Assembly: GCA_030770545.1 (NCBI GenBank) | Contig: JAUCMP010000028.1 | Span: 12,047,501 to 12,111,500, forward strand | Reading direction: 5' to 3' | From: Macropodus opercularis | Taxonomy: Eukaryota > Chordata > Actinopteri > Anabantiformes > Osphronemidae | Length of the DNA: 64,000 nucleotides | Shown here: positions 55,393 to 64,000 of the stretch, piece by piece | Layout: every line of letters starts with the position of its first letter | How positions within the stretch are numbered: the stretch's first letter is position 1 | The notes under the pieces: generated by a model | Databases searched by the model: none | What the model was told of the DNA's origin: nothing | Seen by the model: the letters and a program-made list of their open reading frames with translations, nothing else | Translations under genes and position numbers: made by a program

Positions 55393-56399
55393 GGTGGTGA
55401 GGAGGAACACGTCCAGGCAGACGGCCCAGCGGTGCCAGTTCGGCTGGGCCATCCCCACGGACACGACCTGCACCATCGAGGACTCGGACCAGTCAGACAC
55501 TGGAGTCTACTGGTGTGAGTCCACGAGCGGAGACCGCAGTAACAGCGTCAACATCACCGTGACAAGTAAACCCGACTCACTCATCAGGGTTTGGTTGGAG
55601 GTGAGCGTGTTCATGGCTGGATGGTCTTTGTTCTAGACGGTGCTGTGATTCTGCACAGTCCGGCGCTTCCGGTGTCTGAGGGCGAACCTGTGGCGCTTCG
55701 CTGCTCCTACAAAGAAGACGAAGACGCTGTGCCAACGTCACATTTCCCTGCATCCTTCCACAAAGACGACGTGTTCATCGGCACCGAGGAGAAAGGGGAG
55801 AAGCTGCTCCCGTCCGTGTCCACGTCTGATGAAGGCTTCTACCAGTGTGAACACCCCTCGGGGGGAAAGTCTCCGCACACATGGCTGAGCGTCCAGAGTA
55901 AACACTGAAATGAACCTTAGAATAAACCGGTGGTGGCTCTCGTTAACGCACTAATGGCTGTTTCCTCCCAGGCCGAGCTCAGACCACTGATCTCACCACT
56001 GCGCTGCTCAGCGTCCTGCTGCTCGTCCTCTACACCTTTGTCCTCATCCTGGTCTTGTACACATGCCGGAAGTGGGCCCAAGGTGCATGAGCCTCAGTAA
56101 AATCTGTCTGAAAGGCTGGATCAGCATTTACTGTCTGTGCTCTTCCCGCAGCTCGAGCTGAATCCAAGCGATCTTCTACTCGCAGCGTCTTGAAACGAGA
56201 AGCTGGAATCAAGAGCGAAGAGGAGAAGATGGAGGAAGGAAGCATCCAGAACCAGACGAGGATTTGAGTGTTATTGTAGGAGCCACTATTTTCTTTTCTG
56301 GTTTGTTTTGGTTTGGTTTAAGCTTATGGTTAATTGTGTAGTTTCACTTCCTGTCTGGTGGCATCATGAGCCCATCACTGATAGGACGAAGGAGATATA

Positions 56400-56424
56400 G
56401 GTATAGATAGATAGATAGATAGAC

Positions 56425-56455
<31 letters not shown>

Positions 56456-56465
56456 TAGATAGACA
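56400..56465. repeat. (GATA)n/(GACA)n microsatellite
   Basis: Interspersed GATA and GACA units just 3' of the receptor gene. Confidence 0.95.
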
Positions 56466-56729
56466 TCAAACGTGGAACAGAGTGAAGTTACGTGTTTCAT
56501 CAGGAACAGATCTGAGTGTTCAGCTCCTGTGGTGACTTTTCTTGACAGTTCTGCTGCTACATTAGATGGAGGCGTCATTTGCTCCATCATGTACAATAGG
56601 AACTTCAACCATTTTCATTTGGGTCTGTCTTTTACTAACCTATGCACAAAATGGGGCTTATGGGTTGTAACAGCTCTTAGAGGATAACATGTCCTGAAGA
56701 CAACATGTTGAAGATATAAAACTCAACTC

Positions 56730-57025
56730 AACGTTTCCTCTCCTGACCTGACTTTGCAGTTTGGGAACAAAGCAGGTGTAACTTCCTTCATCAGTTTCAG
56801 TCACGTTGGTCAGTTTGAGTGAAATGTTTCCTGTGTGGAAAGAGCGAAGTTCTGCCTCTGATTTTCTCATCCTGAGAATCTTCCTTGTCTCCATGACTTT
56901 TATATATATGCACAACGGCTCCGTCCTTTCTCCATCCCTCTGTCAGACGTGTGACATCAACCAGAGGCTCCAGGTGACACTGAGCTGGACAAACGCTTCC
57001 TGCTGGACAGACAAAACACTGGGTC
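56730..57025 (-). pseudogene. Ig V-set domain exon, butyrophilin/B7-like, frameshifted
   Basis: On the minus strand a segment ending in ISLKLTNVTETDEGSYTCF has the typical end of a V domain (acidic-Asp-x-Gly-x-Tyr-x-Cys). The start of the domain (GWRKDGAVVH style) is in another frame, so at least one indel lies near 56830-56850. It is a second immune-type Ig fragment next to the Fc-receptor-like gene, on the opposite strand. Confidence 0.55.
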
Positions 57026-57595
57026 CTACAAGGAAAGAGGAACAGAATCCAAAATTAACGTAAACAGCTGCACTGATGAAAAGAACTTTTATTATAAACT
57101 ATTTGAAGAACATTAACTAAAGACACATTTGCATAAAGCATTTAGAAGAGACAGAACAAACCTCATCAGCCACTCAAACAAAACCATGAGTCATTACAAC
57201 AAAAGTGCTTTCAATAATTTTTTAACAAAATAAAGACATTTCTGATTTTTGTCACTTTCATTCCTTGGTGTCCAGCAGTTTAACTTCTGCTTCAGTGTTT
57301 TCCTTCTTAATGGTTCAGAATAAAATGCAGTAACTTGACAAACTCTGATGATTGAATTCATCCTTCAATTAAGTCAAGCATATGTAAGCTAATGTTTGTT
57401 TTTGTACAAGAGAAGTTTTGCATCATTTTGTCTGAAGAATTAAATATTTTCATTATTAATCGTTTGAATTGGTTTGAATTTAAGTTTGGGTTTAGTTGGT
57501 TTTTTGTTTAGTTTAGTTTTTGTTCTCTATGTTTTATGTTTCTACCAACTAGTTAATTGTGTTTATTGATGCAATATGGTTAAGAAAGTCACAGA
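57026..57595. other. AT-rich, no gene seen
   Basis: T-rich sequence with TTTAG/TTTGG repeats near 57470-57530. Nothing supportable. Confidence 0.4.
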
Positions 57596-58258
57596 GTTAG
57601 AGGGAACTAATAGGAAATGATTGGGACCACACACACCCAGCCCTGTAAATATCAGAAGAATAAGCCAGGTCTTGTGCGACTAGAGAGGAAGCTGCTGATC
57701 CACATGCAGGTTGAATGTGGGAGCCCCAGGTCCTCCAGCTTGGCCACCAGCTTGTCTGGGAGGATGGTGTTAAAAGCTGAGCTGTAATCCACAAAGAGCA
57801 TCCTCACGTAGCTGCCCTGCTGCTCCAGGTGTGACAGAGCAGCATGTAGCGCTGTTGCTATGGTTCCTCTGTGGATCGGTTCGCTCTGTAAACTGCTGTG
57901 GGTCGAGTCTTGAGGGCAGAGCTGCTGTGATGTGGCTACGGACCAGTTTTTGGAAGCACTTCATCACGACTGGGGTGAGTGCTATTGGTCTGTAGTCATT
58001 GAGGCTGGAGATGTGGGGCTTCTTGGGCAGGGGGACTATGGTGGAGGACTTCAGGCAGGGTGGGACAGTGGACTGTGCCATGGACCGGTTGAAGATCTTT
58101 GTGAAGACTTCAGTCAGCTCGTCTGCACAGTCCCTCAGCACACGTCCTGGGACGCCATCAGGACCAGTCGCCTTCCTCGGGTTGACGGCTCGCAGGGTAC
58201 GTCTCACCTCACGTCTCACGTCTCGGTACGTCTCACCTCGTGTTGCTCCAGACTAGGG
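57596..58258 (-). mobile_element. L2/CR1-like LINE reverse transcriptase fragment
   Basis: The open part (58219-57770) encodes the start of an RT: NPRKATGPDGVPGRVLRDCA, PLPKKPHISSLNDYRPIALT and MKCFQKLV. Homology continues in another frame to ~57600 (FNTILPDKLV style). The catalytic YxDD region is absent, so this is an internal fragment. Its upstream end abuts Helitron sequence at ~58258. Confidence 0.8.
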
Positions 58259-60327
58259 TCATAGGTTGCAGGTCATTTTTCCAGATTTTCATGAAGTGCA
58301 CTAACTTCACACCTGTCTATTTGCATGAGATCATCTTCCCCATATTCATCAACATCCATTGTTTCACACTCATCATCATCCTCCTCGTCTGGAAGTGTTG
58401 GATCACAGAACTTAGGTTCATCTAATAATTATGTTCTCATGCTGTGGATGAATGTGTTTGAGTTTGTGCAGCCCCTGCACCAGTTTAGACCAGGTTACAG
58501 TTTTGAACATCTGATGACCTTTGTAACACAAGCGTCTCTTCAGTTTCACTCTCAGGACCTGAGACTCACTTCTCACTCTGGTAAAGCATCAACCGTCTCC
58601 TGAGCCTCAGATGGGACACACACTACATTCCCATGTGTTGCTCTCTGTCTGCCTTTGGGAAGAGGAACAATCTTAGCGAATGGGCTACACTTTGCTATGA
58701 GATGTGTCTCCAGTATGTTCAGATCACACAGTTCAGCTGGAATGTCAGCGAGCTCCAGGTTGTTGGCTACAGCAAGGTGGGGCATGGCTCCCTTCTTCAG
58801 GTAATGATGACGTGTGTGATGAATCCACTCTTTCTTTCTCTCATCAGGCTCTTTACACTGTTGTTCATTGGTGCAGACATTGTCACAGACGTGAACATTC
58901 TTTCCAGTCAGGCATGTTGACGCCACATCTTCATGTTTAGTGTCAGAAGCTCTGTTACAGGTTTGTACTTGGTTTGGAAATGACGCCTTGTGACAGACGG
59001 TGCAGACGTAAGTAGGACCAGCCTTTATCTGGGATCTGAAAACAGCTGTCGTCAAACTGTTGGTCTGTATCAGGACAATACTGTCTGTATTTCCTTTTTA
59101 TTTTCATTGCACATCTCATGTTGTGCACAATCCTGAATGCAAGATTGTTTTTCTACCTGTTCCTCATCAGTTGTTTCATGACGGCCTTGTGTTGATTCCT
59201 GAATGTGTTGTCATGTGCATAATGCTGAGTCATGTGTGATCGCTGCCTTTGTTTAAATTCAGAATCACGTGTGTAACGTTCGGTTACGTACGACTTTTGT
59301 TTAGCCATAAAAGCAGCATCGCGTCTGTAACGTTCACTTATGTAGCGTTTATGTTTGTTTCTGAAATCAACATTGTCTCTGTATTGGGTTATTATATTAA
59401 TTACTTTCCGTTTTGAAATTCAGGATTTCTTTGATATTTCCTGCTGACATAAGATTTTTTATTTGCCCTGTAATTTTCATCTGTAGGATACTTTTCATTT
59501 AGTTTTCTTTTGTGGTTGTCTTTTCTTTGTGGGGCTTTTGTTTTCACCATCCTCTTAAACTTTCTCCTACTACTTTGACTTAGTTTTGACAGTTTACAGG
59601 AAGATTCAGAGAGATCAAAAGTATCAGGGAGGATGAGATGAACTTCTTCTAACTCCACTGAAGTTAGGTTAGTAGAGACGCCTTGTGAAATGTTATCAGA
59701 CATATTGATACTAAGCTTCAGTGGTTGAGCAACAACTTTGTGTCTTTGCGTAAAGCAACATGTGATGAGGCTGAATTAATACAAGTGTCTTGGTTGTTTT
59801 AGCTCAGTTTCTATATTAACAGATATGGTGGAACTGTGTGTGAAAGTGATGGTTGAGTTTGACTTCAGGCATCATCCAACGCTGCAGGAGTTACAGTTGT
59901 GTGAGGTGTAGATCTCCCTTCTGTGTGTTGGACAGCATCGCTGAGCTTGTAAAACTCTACAGGCTTCAGTTCATAAGCACAGGAGGATTGTGTTCCCAAC
60001 ATCTGGTGACATCTGGTGACATCTAGTGAGCCTGTCAATCATATCACTGAGATGCGTGAAGACAAGCATTACAGCTGTACCAGTACTGTTTGATCTCAGG
60101 GGTAAACCCTTAGCTGTCTCTGAGTGAGGATCAGAAAGCCCATAGTTGTTTGTTCTGGTTCTGAACACTGCGATGCGTAACCCTGTCGGCATCAGCAACG
60201 CATACTGCACATCTGATAACAAACTCAAACCTGCCTCCAGGTCCAGGAAAGTGTCCACAGCTTCAGGTAAAGGTTCTCCAAATGTGCCGTATCTGGTAGT
60301 TGTGTCATATCTACACGATACACACAT
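58259..60327 (-). mobile_element. Helitron remnant, 5' part of the Rep-helicase ORF
   Basis: Read on the minus strand: 60327-59971 is a peptidase-like domain (LLMPTGLRIAVFRTRTNNYG, GTAVMLVFTHLSDM). 59703-~59250 is a Lys/Arg-rich tract with repeated RY-x-D-x-x-F units. 59055-58573 resembles DUF6570 (CLTGKNVHVCD, IAKCSPFAKIVPLPKGRQ). Bases to ~58260 continue with KLKRRLCYKG and an acidic run. This order is typical of fish Helitrons. The Rep and helicase domains are missing; the LINE fragment lies where they should be. Several stops and frameshifts are present. Confidence 0.72.
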
Positions 60328-60360
60328 CTACGTGCAGCAGCTTCATCAAGGGGGTAACAG

Positions 60361-60705
60361 ATATTTCAAATTTTTGCTTCCTGTTTTTTTTAATCCGATA
60401 GCCTATCTGATACCAATGAGTCTGTGGATGAAGAGAAATGTAAAGGTAATACTTAAAAATGCTACACTGCAGAGAGGACATCCCAGTTCCACAATTGCTA
60501 GAGAATATGAAGAAAAGAGGAGACGAGGGTCCACTAAAACTCGTTCCAGTCCCTGATGTGCATCTGGACACCATTGCTCATTGGATCGTCATGGACATGA
60601 CAAGAAAGGTAGATGCAAGGTACCAGGATGCAAAGGTACTAAAGCAAAGTGCCAAAAATGTGATGTCCACCTATGTTGGTGGTCACATTTTATGATCGAT
60701 GTATT
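60361..60705 (+). mobile_element. piggyBac-like transposase C-terminal fragment
   Basis: One frame reads LIPMSLWMKRNVK-type sequence, another HLDTIAHWIVMDMTRK, and a third a Cys-rich tail with GCKGTKAKCQKCDVHLCWW. These are typical of the end of piggyBac transposases, where the Cys-rich tail binds DNA. At least two frameshifts separate them. Confidence 0.6.
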
Positions 60706-61048
60706 ATCAGGGACCCCCAAGCTTCCAAAAACTAAGGTCAAAAGGTAAAAATTCATGCCATAGACGGTTAAATGTTAACAATATTTATGTTTGGGCTCAG
60801 CTGTTGAGGTGAGCAGATGAGAGCTTCTAGTTGCAGTTTCTGTCTCTGACTACAAAAACTCTTCTGTTCCGTAGTAGTTGTTGTGGTAGTATTAGTAAAA
60901 CTCAGATCACCATAATAAATGAAACCATTTCACCATTGTACCTGTGAATCAATATCTAACCTATAAAAACAAACTTATATATGAAATAAAAGTGAAAAGG
61001 TTCACATACAAAACAAACACCAGGATGGTTTCTTTGCTCTTTATTGGA
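60706..61048. other. no gene recognised
   Basis: AT-rich sequence ending at the border of the second retroviral block. Confidence 0.4.
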
Positions 61049-64000
61049 ATTGATCACTGTTCAGACAATGTGTCTGCTGTTGTGTGCACCTGTTATCGTG
61101 CAGCAACCCGTCCCTGAGCAAGCACTAGGCCACAGTGGAGAGGAAAAACTCCCCCTTTGGGAAGAAACCTCCAGCAGAACCAGACTCAGGGTGGGCGGTC
61201 GTCTGCCTCGACCGGTGATGGGTTGAGCTTAGTGAAGAGGCCCTGAGGAGACCCAGGACACGCTGGAGGGATCTGTCTCTGAGCACAACTGGAATGAAAG
61301 CGTTAGACGTGTCAAACGTCTGCAGTTGAAGGTAAAAGCAGTTCAGCTTCAGTCAAAGCAGTTTCATTGAATGTGTCTCAGTGAAACATCTAATATTATT
61401 CAGAGGTTTGATTCAGTTCATCCTCTGATCCCTGACTCTTTACTCCTGTACATCCACATCTAACTAAATTCACTCCTCATCAACATAATCATCCATTTAA
61501 CGTGGCCCTGAATGCAACACAAGCTGGTGTCATTGAAGTAGCACAAACATCAACTTTTCACATCATGTGACTTTTACAAAGGAAAGGGCCAAAGAGCAGA
61601 CGAGTAACAGCCTCAACATATCCAGATTTATCCATCGAAACAAGTGAGGAAGACGAGGAGAAATTACAATGCACAGATCTGAGCAAGATTAGAAACTAGC
61701 CAGCAGTTAAGAAGAGACTTTAAATTTACAGCTTGTTGACAGGACAGAACCTGAGAGGAAAAGTTTAAGTATAATGAAGAATGTAGACAGAGAAATGTAT
61801 GGAGGCAGCAGTTTCTTTTCACCCACCTGCACAGCAACACACACAGAGGTGTTGGAGGAAAGAGACAGACACTGGTCTAACGCGTCCAGATCTGGACAAA
61901 GACTAAGAGACGAGCTCGAGAGAGAAGCAGAGAGGCTGCAGGAAGAAGAGTGAAAGAGCAAAGCTGGAAAATGAGGCTGAAATGGAAAACCTGAAAATGA
62001 GACGGAGACACCAGAGAGAGACTGATCAAGACTGATGAAGCCATCATGGGATGAAATAATTAGACAACAAGCTGCCAATGTAACCGGTGTACTTCTGCGT
62101 TGTGTTCATGAAGATAGTCGGTTGTTGGAATGGCCTCCTTTTAATATCTGATGCATAGACAAACAAAAACACACTCCTGTAACATCCGCTCCAGTTCCTA
62201 CAAGAGCAAAACTGAAGTTAGCTTGACTGACTAACTTTGTAAGATAGCAGCATCGGAGGGCAGCAAGTTACAGAGTGGTAGAAAATGAAGCTAAAATAAA
62301 TCAACATATTCACATAAAACAGTAATGACAGATATAATGACAATAAAGAAATTAAGTAACACAAATTAATATAAAAGTATGAAAATATAAAGAGACGAGT
62401 AAAGCAGCACCCACCTCTCCCACCGCAGGATCGTACAGAAAGGGGAGAGTCAGGGGCTGCAACCCATATATATAGCCAATGAAAATAAAACACCAACAAA
62501 GAAGAAATAATAGAAAAAAGGACTTCTTCTATGCTATCAGGATTAACACTGAAACCAATGCTACAAACACATTTTGTGTAATTATAACAAAAGTATAGAA
62601 GCACAAGTATAACCAGGTTACACCAACAATAAAATGACTCATACAATGTCCCCACGAGATGCGACTAAGTGCATAGAAAAGCTGCAGCAACCAATGATTC
62701 AGGAAGAGGAGAAGCAAGAAATGATACAAAATAGACTCATCAAGAATAAAAAGCCAAAAACCTACAGAGTGGAAATGGAGGAAAGGCTCCTAGCTGCCCC
62801 TGAGAAAGAGAAGAGATTCATGAAACTGAGGAATAGATCACTTTTAAACTACCACCACGACTCAGAGGAATCTGAGCAGAGGTCTGACAGGGAGGAAGAG
62901 AAGGAATCACTCAGCTACATGGCACCACTGCTGAGTAAAGGACCCCAACAGCTGGACAGATATGTGCTGTGGAACTTCATGGACTTGACAGGACTAGTGA
63001 ACCGTCTTCCAGCTCTAGCTGATGGAGCTGACAAATGGATTAGAGCTCTGGAAGAAAACACAAGTGACATCACCATGAGAGACATCAAAGCCCTACTGAT
63101 GCAGAAAGTGAGACAAGTGACAAAAAAATCCTGCAGGAAGGAAAAACAGGAAAGGTCTCAACAATGACTATGATGACTCACCATCTGGCCACAAGAGATA
63201 TGGACGCACTTCCAGCCACATTCCCTCCTAAAATAGGTCCACACTGGAAACGCAACTTTAAAGATGGAGAGAGTCCTGCACAGTTCCTCCAGGAATTCCA
63301 GACAAAGTGGAAAATGGACAGTTGGAAACTGGAAATGAATGGAGTCCAAATGAAACCACTAAAACACTCCTCAAGCTGAAGGTGCAGAAAGCCAGGCCAG
63401 AAGAAGTCAGGAAGAAACATGATGATGTGGTTGGATTAATGGCAATGGAGGCTCCTATGTTCTCTGAACATGTGTGGAAGTGTACAGAGCTGAAAAACAA
63501 CATGTTGAAGAGCAGAGTAAGGCTCTGGCAGGAAGACTCACGCAGCTCAGACAGAAGAACTGAGAAAGCTCAAGGACCAACTCTTTCTCTCCACTGCACC
63601 ATGATGATGATGGTGATCAGAGTCAGGACAACTACACAAAATGTTGGGATGAGCTGATAAATGACACCACTGCAGAAATCCAATGACATCATAATAGTCC
63701 CTGAAGGAGCAGCAGCTATGGTCAAGCTTCTTGAAAGACATCAAGAATGGTTTCAAGTTCCAGGCTCAGCACCACACGTCACTCTGCTCATAGCAGAAGA
63801 ACATGAGTCACATGACTTGGGAGTAGCTGGTGAGTAGCTTCCTACTGACTGTCAATACATTCAAAAATCTTCTGATTGTTTTGTTAAAATTACCTGCAGA
63901 CAAGCTGATGAAGTGATAAGTCAAATGTCACTGACAGAAGAGCCTGAAGAACAGTTAAAGCAGTTACCCTCACATGTGGTCAACACACAAAATAGATGCA
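61049..64000 (+). mobile_element. degenerate endogenous retrovirus, copy 2 (runs past window)
   Basis: Nearly identical to 32289-~35400, same strand, ~28.6 kb away. It includes a leader block common in teleost repeats (near 61090-61230), the gag remnant and the start of the region before pol. It lacks the 235-bp insertion of copy 1. The window ends before pol. Confidence 0.75.
62634..63657 (+). pseudogene. retroviral gag remnant, copy 2
   Basis: The first 177 codons are open (62634-63167), with the same matrix/capsid-like features as copy 1 and no TAA at the site that interrupts copy 1. After ERSQQ and a stop the homology continues in two further frames at 63164-63379 and 63307-63657, matching the frameshifts of copy 1. 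Confidence 0.7.

Larger units (their letters stand above)
49856..56267 (+). pseudogene. Fc-receptor-like membrane protein, six exons, exon 3 split by a Ty3 element
   Basis: CDS exons are 49856-49886, 50392-50421, 50528-50619 plus 55397-55565 (one exon interrupted by the transposon), 55637-55897, 55972-56082 and 56152-56267. Without the insertion the lengths sum to 810 nt (269 aa) and all introns are phase 1, as in Ig-superfamily genes. Exons 1-2 encode a signal peptide. Exon 3 is an Ig domain (ITLSCSGS to DTGVYWCES), exon 4 a second one (VALRCSY to DEGFYQCEH), exon 5 a transmembrane helix (TALLSVLLLVLYTFVLIL) and exon 6 a basic/acidic tail without ITAM or ITIM. Layout and sequence style match fish low-affinity IgG Fc receptor-like proteins of leukocytes. 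This haplotype should not make the full protein. Other two-Ig leukocyte receptors are the alternative. Confidence 0.78.

Overview
The window is eukaryotic and most likely from a teleost fish. Evidence: spliced genes with GT-AG introns, spliceosomal snRNA genes with metazoan promoter elements, a fish-type two-Ig-domain Fc-receptor-like gene, and a typical teleost set of mobile elements (tRNA-derived SINE, Tx1/L1-type and L2-type LINEs, Ty3, endogenous retrovirus, Helitron and piggyBac remnants). There are no prokaryotic operons, rRNA or CRISPR arrays.

Region 1 (1-5.6 kb, minus strand) is an endogenized DNA-virus or Polinton/adintovirus-like cassette. From upstream to downstream it holds a TATA-driven seven-exon gene, a 172-aa ORF with three copies of a short helical repeat, a protein-primed type B DNA polymerase broken by two TAG codons and two frameshifts, and the start of an A32-like packaging ATPase. 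Region 2 (5.6-8 kb) is AT-rich and holds a three-copy tandem repeat.

Region 3 (8-25.8 kb) is the most striking part. A tandem array with a 1,354/1,329-bp unit carries U2, U5 and U1 snRNA genes, all on the minus strand, with similar PSE-like elements about 43-61 bp upstream of each gene. Units alternate strictly between a long and a short form; the short form lacks 25 bp between the U5 start and its PSE. One U2 gene is split by a 5.07-kb non-LTR retrotransposon with two apparently intact ORFs and a 45-bp target-site duplication inside U2. It resembles the U2-specific Keno lineage. The array lies between two ~2.7-kb inverted arms; the right arm ends in a full-length U6 gene and the left in a degenerate U6. 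Four of the five major spliceosomal RNAs are thus represented in about 18 kb.

Region 4 (25.8-49.8 kb) is repeat-rich and gene-poor. It contains a degenerate endogenous retrovirus, a simple-sequence tract, a small acidic/proline-rich ORF next to a perfect 26-bp hairpin, and a direct segmental duplication (39.3-42.8 and 43.6-47.8 kb). Region 5 (49.8-56.3 kb) is a six-exon Fc-receptor-like gene whose first Ig exon is interrupted by a Ty3-type LTR retrotransposon with identical LTRs. Region 6 (56.3-64 kb) contains an Ig V-domain pseudogene, an L2/CR1-like LINE fragment cut into the 5' part of a Helitron, a piggyBac tail, and a second copy of the retroviral block seen at 32-35 kb.

All family assignments come from reading motifs by eye; no database search was run. 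The snRNA, LINE ORF2, Ty3 and PolB calls are the firmest. The spliced viral-side gene, promoter elements and exon-like blocks are predictions.
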